Of a stretch of DNA of 64,000 bases, positions 58,131-64,000 are shown piece by piece (the stretch's first letter is position 1; the number at the start of each line of letters is the position of its first letter). The translations under genes were made by a program, and so were the position numbers. This DNA is from Malachius bipustulatus (Eukaryota; Arthropoda; Insecta; Coleoptera; Melyridae): NCBI GenBank assembly GCA_910589415.1, contig OU342635.1, positions 12,710,001-12,774,000 of the forward strand. Direction: 5' to 3'. Under the pieces are notes generated by a model. It searched no databases, had not been told where the DNA came from, and saw only the letters and a list, made by a program, of their open reading frames with translations.

Positions 58131-61100
58131 AATAAAAATATGTTAAAAGTGGAAAGAGTAGTTAAAATAATTAAAAAATTTAGAAGGACGTTTTTTGTCC
58201 AGTCTATGTAAAAATCAGTTTTTCGATAAAGTATTCAATAAGTAGGTACTCACCTGACAGGGGTTTCACCCCCACTGTCCGTTAACCTGAAACAAATAAG
58301 CAGCTATCAGTATAAGTAATTTTATAGTATTTAAAGGCATTGGGTCATTGGGAACTTTTGATGTGTTTTTTTGTAACCAAACTAGAATTATCGTTGTTTG
58401 AATTTTTTTTAAAACTTATTTTGCTGTGTGTTGTTAAATAAGCGAGTTAAGGGGTGTTGAAGTTAGAGATCTGACGTCCCAACAGCTGCGATACCTCACA
58501 GAAATGAACGTGTAGGACAGTGTAGACAGTCGCAGATTACAATACGTCACAGGCGATATTCACATCCTCAGATATTCACATTTTTTAGAAAATCCGGTTG
58601 GGTGCGATTTTTTTAATGGATCCGGTGAATTATCATAAAAAATCACTGCTCTAATTATTATAGTTGTCCATTAACTTTCCAATTATAATTCATCTAACGT
58701 TGTTGGCCTATTATTATAACATACCTAACAACACCTTCCAAATATCTGCACAAGAAAAAATTATTAGGAGTAATGTTTGAAAACCTATAGGAGGCCCTAA
58801 CTCAATCACCGAGATGAGGTCACCATTTGTTAATACCAGAGACCAGACATCCTGATGCGAGGCTTGTGGATCGATTTTTCAAATTTTTGTAAAGCTCTTT
58901 TATTTTCGGGTTAAAGGGAAAGCTTTATGAAGAAAGAAAGTTAAATTTATGAAATCATGTTGCGTTTTATGAACAAGCTTTCCTTAAGAAATATTTATAA
59001 GTAATTCTCCTGTGAACGAAGTTGCATAATAAAAAAATGGCTCGATATGTCACTTATTATAATATAGCATCTAACATGTATGTCAGTTAAACAAAACGTC
59101 TTGGGTGCAGTCAACTAAGAATAAATAGTTAATTTGTTTATTTTGACAGGAATCTGGCAAATTTATGAGAGTTTTCTTATTTTTGCTTGTTGCGGTAGTA
59201 CGGTAAAATGGCACGGCCACGGTCGTTTCCTGTTAAGATGTAAATAATATCGTGTGAAAACAGAAATAAACATTAAAATGAAGTGAAGAAAATCGGTCCA
59301 TTAATTTTTGTTTCGGGGACGAGCAAGCGAGCGACTTCTCTCTGATTATATTGTTTTGTCTAGGCTGTTTAGCCGCGGCGGCCGTATTATAGTGTGCAAC
59401 TTCGGGCTCAAGGAAATTAATGATCCCCGGCCGTAATGAAGGAACAAACAGCGCGCTGTCGCTCCGCCCGCTTCTCAGACTATTTATTTTCACTACAAAC
59501 ATATCACGGCCCGGGCCCGACTCGATACTCCATCCACTCCCATATTATCTCACTTAACTCGGGCGATTTCAGCCCGAGATGCCAGTCGCTTTTTCCCTTC
59601 TTGACTTGAACTCGCGCTTATAGCAGAGCGCCAGACTAACGTTGCACTGAGATCTGATAAACTTCCCGCTGACACTTAATTTTCGTCTTTGTTAATAAAC
59701 ACACAGTATGAGGCGTTACTATTCACAACAAAGTTTCGGACTACTAGATATTTATTATTATCCGCAGCCATTATAAAAATGGGTGCCACCAGTAACAAAA
59801 TCAGTAATAGTTAGCCAAATAATCTATTTTGGTGCAGAAGCAGTAAATTAATTTTAAAACGCGTGAATGCATCGAGTTTTCAATGAAACCATGAAACAGG
59901 CGGAACAGAAATATTTATTAGGTATGGTCATAATAATCTACCAGACTATAATAATAATCGCCTCCCGTTTTCGGTTATACCGGAAGTCGCAGCATCAACA
60001 ATATTTTCACGGGCTAGGCCAGAAATGATGCAAAATGAGCAAGAGGGAGAAGATCAAGAGTTTCTCAACGACTTTTTGAGACAGCATTATTCTATCAAAT
60101 AAAATATGTACTAAGAAAATGACAATCCACGATTTCAAGAAAGAAAGTCCGCTTTTCTCCAATCCTTTCAAGGAATGCTATTTCTTAACTATTTTCCCTC
60201 CTAAATCTAAAGACTCTATACCTTTCACGTGCTGTTCATAACAGAAGGCTTACGAGTAGTTCAACATTTCATCCTTAAACTCGGCATCTCTGACCCAAAT
60301 ATATCATCCCCTTATGTTGTAAAGTTCGCACTGCTCCACGTACGACTAATAGGAAAAATTGTAGTCATACATTTCACATTTAAGGCAGATCAGATTTCTG
60401 ACCTCGTTAGAGATAGGATCCATTTCATATGCTAGATGTCCAGTAATAAGTTATATTACTTTACCCTTCAAAAATATCTGACCTCTTCCCGTGAGTTACA
60501 CTAAATCGAAAAGGTAAGTGGGTAGGTACTTAGTTAATTAGGTAAGTATGAAAAAGTCCAATGTTTCGTAAGAGGTAACTGCTATTTATTTTATTGCAAA
60601 AGTCAAATCATTATCTCTTTCTACTAAGACTTCTAGGAATATGTGAATTGATTGTAATAAGGACGAATAGTTCGAGAACTACATTCGAGATTATTGTTCC
60701 CATTCCATCAATAGAGACCGTAGAATATAAATTCAGCGTGAAACGGATGAAGCCCGCATATTTGTGTCAAATAAGCAAAAGTAAATTTTAAATAAATAAT
60801 TATTGTATAGTGAGTAAGCTAAATTGACCACTATTAAAATTAAAAGTTAAATTTAATAAAATATCCAGGAAATTATTCCCTCTTTACTGTTATAAAAACT
60901 ATGACATCTACCGAGATAAATTGCAAAAAAGTCTTTGGGCCGATATTGCACGAGATCAATGTTTTTCTTGTTGTGAACATTGGTCAAATAAATTGGTAAA
61001 TTTCTTGCCCCATAAACTTCTATGGTATCCAAATATTCTGTTTAGATTAGAAGCTGTGTCCTACTAGGCTAATCCAGCCAACGCTTGATCCAGAGATCCC

Positions 61101-61400
61101 CAAACATGAAAATATCAACGAGTGTATGTTATTCCTTCACTTCTTAACCATATTCGAAGAGTTTTAAATAAACTTATAGAAACTGATAAACTATTTTATC
61201 ACAAAACTCATATTATGGTAAACAGCACATTGTCCGTAACATTATGCTGTCGGTGAACTGTAAGCCATCACCCCGCGCCACATTGGGTGCCATTGCTGCT
61301 TACCTATAAATAAGCAGGCAAAAATACTATTATTAATGATTAGAATCAATAAAATCAAATGAGACCACGCAAGAGAGCTCTAAAATCACCAAGTTCTGAC
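58131..61400. other. 3.3 kb without recognised genes; GC-richer island at about 59300-59560
   Basis: 59300-59560 is GC-rich and non-repetitive in appearance (GCCGCGGCGGCCGTATTATA, AATTAATGATCCCCGGCCG, CGGCCCGGGCCCGACTCG), with homeodomain-like TAAT sites among it; a conserved enhancer or promoter is possible. Frames at 60229-60435 and 60594-60791 match nothing I know. Confidence 0.4.
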
Positions 61401-61408
61401 AATAGTAT

Positions 61409-61533
61409 ATTGTGAAACAAGTGCGGAAAAGAGAAAATTTCTCACGAGTGTGAAACAATTGTGACACGAGACGAAGTCGAGTGTCACAATTCACACGAGT
61501 GTGAAATTTCTTTTCCGCACGTGCTTCACACAG
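61409..61533. repeat. ~100-bp near-perfect hairpin
   Basis: GTGCGGAAAAGAGAAAATTT (61421) is mirrored by GAAATTTCTTTTCCGCAC ending at 61520. Inner parts pair as well (CACGAGTGTGAAACAATTGT with ACAATTCACACGAGTG; GACACGAGACGAAGTCGAGTGTC forms the tip, cited here only as GACACGAG / CGAGTGTC). Weaker pairing extends outward to 61409 and 61533. Confidence 0.8.
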
Positions 61534-61562
61534 TACTTTTCCTACGGCCACAATTTAACAGA

Positions 61563-61772
61563 TTAATTATTTAACAAATTTAACACATAAACTATTTTTT
61601 CTGACAATGCTCTGCTTTTATGACCTTTTCTCCAATTTATGAAATGTTTATAAGCAGATTCGTATTTTTCTCTCGAAACTACAGGTAGCAAATTCAAAGA
61701 ACACAAACCTGCTTGTTTTCTGACTTCAGGTGGTGTATTTTCTGCTTCAGATTCAGAGGAATTACAATCCAT
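61563..61772 (-). CDS. Crypton-like tyrosine recombinase N-terminal (SAM-like) fragment
   Basis: A 69-residue frame starting MDCNSSESEAENTPPEV and containing LLPVVSREKYESAYKHFINW then RKGHKSRALSEKIV. This resembles the N-terminal SAM-like DNA-binding domain found in Crypton-derived recombinases of many invertebrates (LLP..S...YE..Y..F..W.....V...SE). The pattern then runs into LNLLNN and a stop, so it is a fragment, or an exon whose donor I cannot place. No catalytic Arg/His/Tyr region is nearby. The adjacent 61409-61533 hairpin lies downstream of it. Family assignment is tentative. Confidence 0.4.
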   Translation of the reverse strand: MDCNSSESEAENTPPEVRKQAGLCSLNLLPVVSREKYESAYKHFINWRKGHKSRALSEKIVYVLNLLNN

Positions 61773-62440
61773 TATAATGATAGGTACCTAACTAAAGTTT
61801 ATTTTTTCAGACTACCTACCTAGGTAGGTATTATTTTCAATTCTACCAATGACTTTTTATTATTACTATTATATACTGTAAAATCATTGAATTCTACCGA
61901 CAATATTATTATTTTTTATTATTAGACTCCGTATAAACTAAAAATAAGTGACGTGAGCGTGGAGACGTGGTAGATAATAACAATGATCTAAGAGAGGTTA
62001 GTATATCATTGATATGCAACTTCTACACAACGCAGGCGCTGTGCGTCGTCGATGGAAGTTAGTAGAGGTGTGCGAGTTATTTTCACGATCACGTTCGTGA
62101 ATTTGATTTGGCTGTTATTAGCGATCAACTCGTAAATTTTAATAGTTACTTCCACAAGAGAATAATGAGTATATTTTATAATCTTGTCGGGTTCTATGTT
62201 ATCCCATTTGTGTTTATTTTATTACCTTGAAGCTTTAAATGAATAGTTAGTCCATTAACAATAAGTAACAGTTGAGTTCTCAGTTACCGCCCATCACTAT
62301 TGTTTACATTAAAACTGTACGGAAACGATTTTTGGCTATGCGTTATGTCACAGTTTTGGATACGTGAGAAATCTGCTAGTTTGCGCACAAAAAACGATGC
62401 GCAAAGTAGTGTTTTGTATAGTGGTCGTAGGAAAAATTCA
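61773..62440. other. Spacer with an 18-bp perfect palindrome
   Basis: TACCTACCTAGGTAGGTA (61813-61830) is the longest perfect copy of the GTAGGTAC-type motif that recurs across the window. No gene recognised; the 60-codon frame at 62300-62482 has no motif. Confidence 0.45.
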
Positions 62441-63094
62441 TATAGTAACGGAATACCGCTGGTGCCATTACATGCGAAATAACATACACCCAGGTCCTAA
62501 TTGAAGTTTTCTACTCGAGTTTACCATTTCCTTTTTTTATTAGGCAACACTTTAGTGCAAAAAACGCATTTTTTTGTTTTGTTTTTTTTTTTGTTTGTTT
62601 TTGCTTATACATAGAAGAAAAATTGATGGGGCAACCTAAGTGGTCCCAATTGACGAATTGGGTCCCAACTCACTATAAAGATAAAATAAATATGGAAAAA
62701 AACCCGGAAAAAAGCGTTTTTTTCAAAAATTCGCAACGTTGTAAATTTTTTAGTTAGTGCAGCCTCTTTGCGAGATAGTCAATATTGGCTGTACTTCACT
62801 AGTTTTCGAGTAATTGGAATCAGACTTTTTTCATACTATATTTTGCGGCGAGACTGAATGCTCTGCTGAATGTTCAGCTATGAAATGTAAATCTTCGTTT
62901 TACATTTAAATGCTGACAAATGGGGAAACGTTTTTCTAGGTCTTAAGACTTCAAACTCGGAATTCCGACTTTAAACGCGGAATGTAAAAAAAAAAAAAAC
63001 TGGTGTGGCCCTTCAAAGCCTTCGTACTTCTACGCCTTCGTAAAAAACTGTGCAATTCGGCGTATGATGGCACCAGCGGTATTCCGTTACTATA
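62441..63094. mobile_element. Inverted-repeat element with ends TATAGTAACGGAATACCGCT
   Basis: TATAGTAACGGAATACCGCT plus GGTGCCAT at 62441-62468 is exactly mirrored at 63067-63094. The interior (AT-rich, T-runs) has no coding sequence. A third solitary copy of the right end and its flank is at 54871-54930; because that similarity continues outside the inverted repeat, the true element may be larger than given. Confidence 0.55.
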
Positions 63095-63099
63095 TTTTT

Positions 63100-64000
63100 G
63101 TCCAGAAAAAAACTCCATTTGCTTGGTATAAACAAGAATGAAGAATCGAGATTTAGAGCAATGGAGCTGTAGTTAAACCCACTGTAATTATGTTTCCTAA
63201 TTTTATTTCTACAATGGCGATCCTGAATAAGAGCAACTAATTACCCTAATTCTGCCAGCCAATATACCATCCGAGAATCCTGCTGTTTACACCCCTACTC
63301 AGAAACAAATTGATATAATAATAAATTTTTATATCAATTACAGTAAGCCGATTGTTGAGAAACGTTGAAACGTTGAAAAAAAAAAGAAACCGTTATTGTG
63401 CACCCCAACTCAAGCTGAGAAGAAAATAAAAAACAGCTGGGTATTCATCGTCCAGAAAAGGGTTGATGTAATAGAATGTTTTCATAAAGCCGTCTATCAC
63501 ATCAAAAAAATTCTGAACTTTGGCGTGGCTTCCATGATACCCCTGTTCATGTAATAACTCTTGTAGAACTCGATATCATCATAAATGCCAATTAAAATAA
63601 CACACACCCCGGCTAGCTGACATCGGTGATTTAGGTGAGGCATGCCTTCATTTGCAGGATAGGCAAATTATAAATTAACGCCAAAATTGGGCGCTCTCGA
63701 TCAGAGAAAATATCTCTGGTCAGATGTCCGATGCCACCGTAAAAGATTCTTTAGTTCAAAACTCAGTTTAAGGTGATTTGATCCCTTATCACATCGTTTA
63801 TACAGGGTAACTGTTTATTACTATTTTTCTTAAGGTTATCTCAGTACTAGACGAATAGTGCTTTTGCGGAACTTACTTTCCATTCATTCTGGTGTGCAGG
63901 CAATTTTGTCAAGTATGTGAATAAAATTGTTAATTTTATTAGTCAATAAAACGCTCTCAGACTTGCAATATTGTATTATTTGCGAAGTGGTTTTAAATAA
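63100..64000. other. Window end, nothing recognised
   Basis: AT-rich sequence. A lone TATACAGGGTAACTG at about 63800 resembles a CAGGG element end running out of the window, without a partner. Confidence 0.4.

Overview
This is an AT-rich, gene-poor stretch of an animal nuclear genome, almost certainly an insect. The evidence is one eukaryotic exon with splice sites on both sides, large amounts of arthropod-type transposon sequence (mariner/IS630-like, PIF/Harbinger, several LINE classes) and no bacterial-style operons. A hemipteran-like large-intron genome is plausible, but the order cannot be fixed from the sequence alone.

The only host coding sequence I recognise is one exon of a Bruno/CELF RNA-binding protein on the minus strand (3521-3849). 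It encodes an Asn/Ser/Thr/Gly-rich N-terminus and the first half of RRM1. It has a polypyrimidine-AG acceptor before the ATG and a consensus donor inside the RRM. Transcription runs right to left, so the ~60 kb to the right is upstream of this exon: either a giant 5' intron of the same gene or intergenic DNA. I found no second host exon. Scattered GC-richer islands (about 20990-21310, 31390-31680, 36960-37140, 40540-40760, 52255-52470, 59300-59560) are the best candidates for regulatory or unrecognised host sequence.

The rest is mostly layered mobile DNA. The dominant component is a set of TA-flanked elements with CAGGG...CCCTG-type ends, many of them near-complete palindromes of 0.5-3 kb (6328-7319 and 22096-23095 are copies of one family; others are 8419-10255, 24133-24626, 32375-35650, 34383-35218, 43290-43891, 56079-57418). 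One member (24812-27242) carries a frameshifted mariner/IS630-type transposase between ~630-bp inverted repeats and is the best candidate for the source of mobility. Two more transposase relics of the same type lie at 10960-11212 and 19780-20060.

Nesting is frequent. A Harbinger element sits inside a CAGGATG element (17805-19097). An R2-type LINE fragment sits in an arm of a palindromic element (11871-12845). Palindromes sit inside a larger palindrome (32375-35650). A palindromic element containing a second hairpin element interrupts the RNase H domain of an I/jockey-like LINE (55075-58130), whose 5' end is inverted as in twin priming. Smaller items are an RTE-like LINE relic, a decayed Tigger/jerky-like relic, a Crypton-like N-terminal fragment, a tRNA-like SINE head, several unclassified inverted-repeat elements, a tandem duplication and recurring 58-bp CAGTGGCG hairpins. 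The long palindromes would fold into long double-stranded RNA if transcribed.
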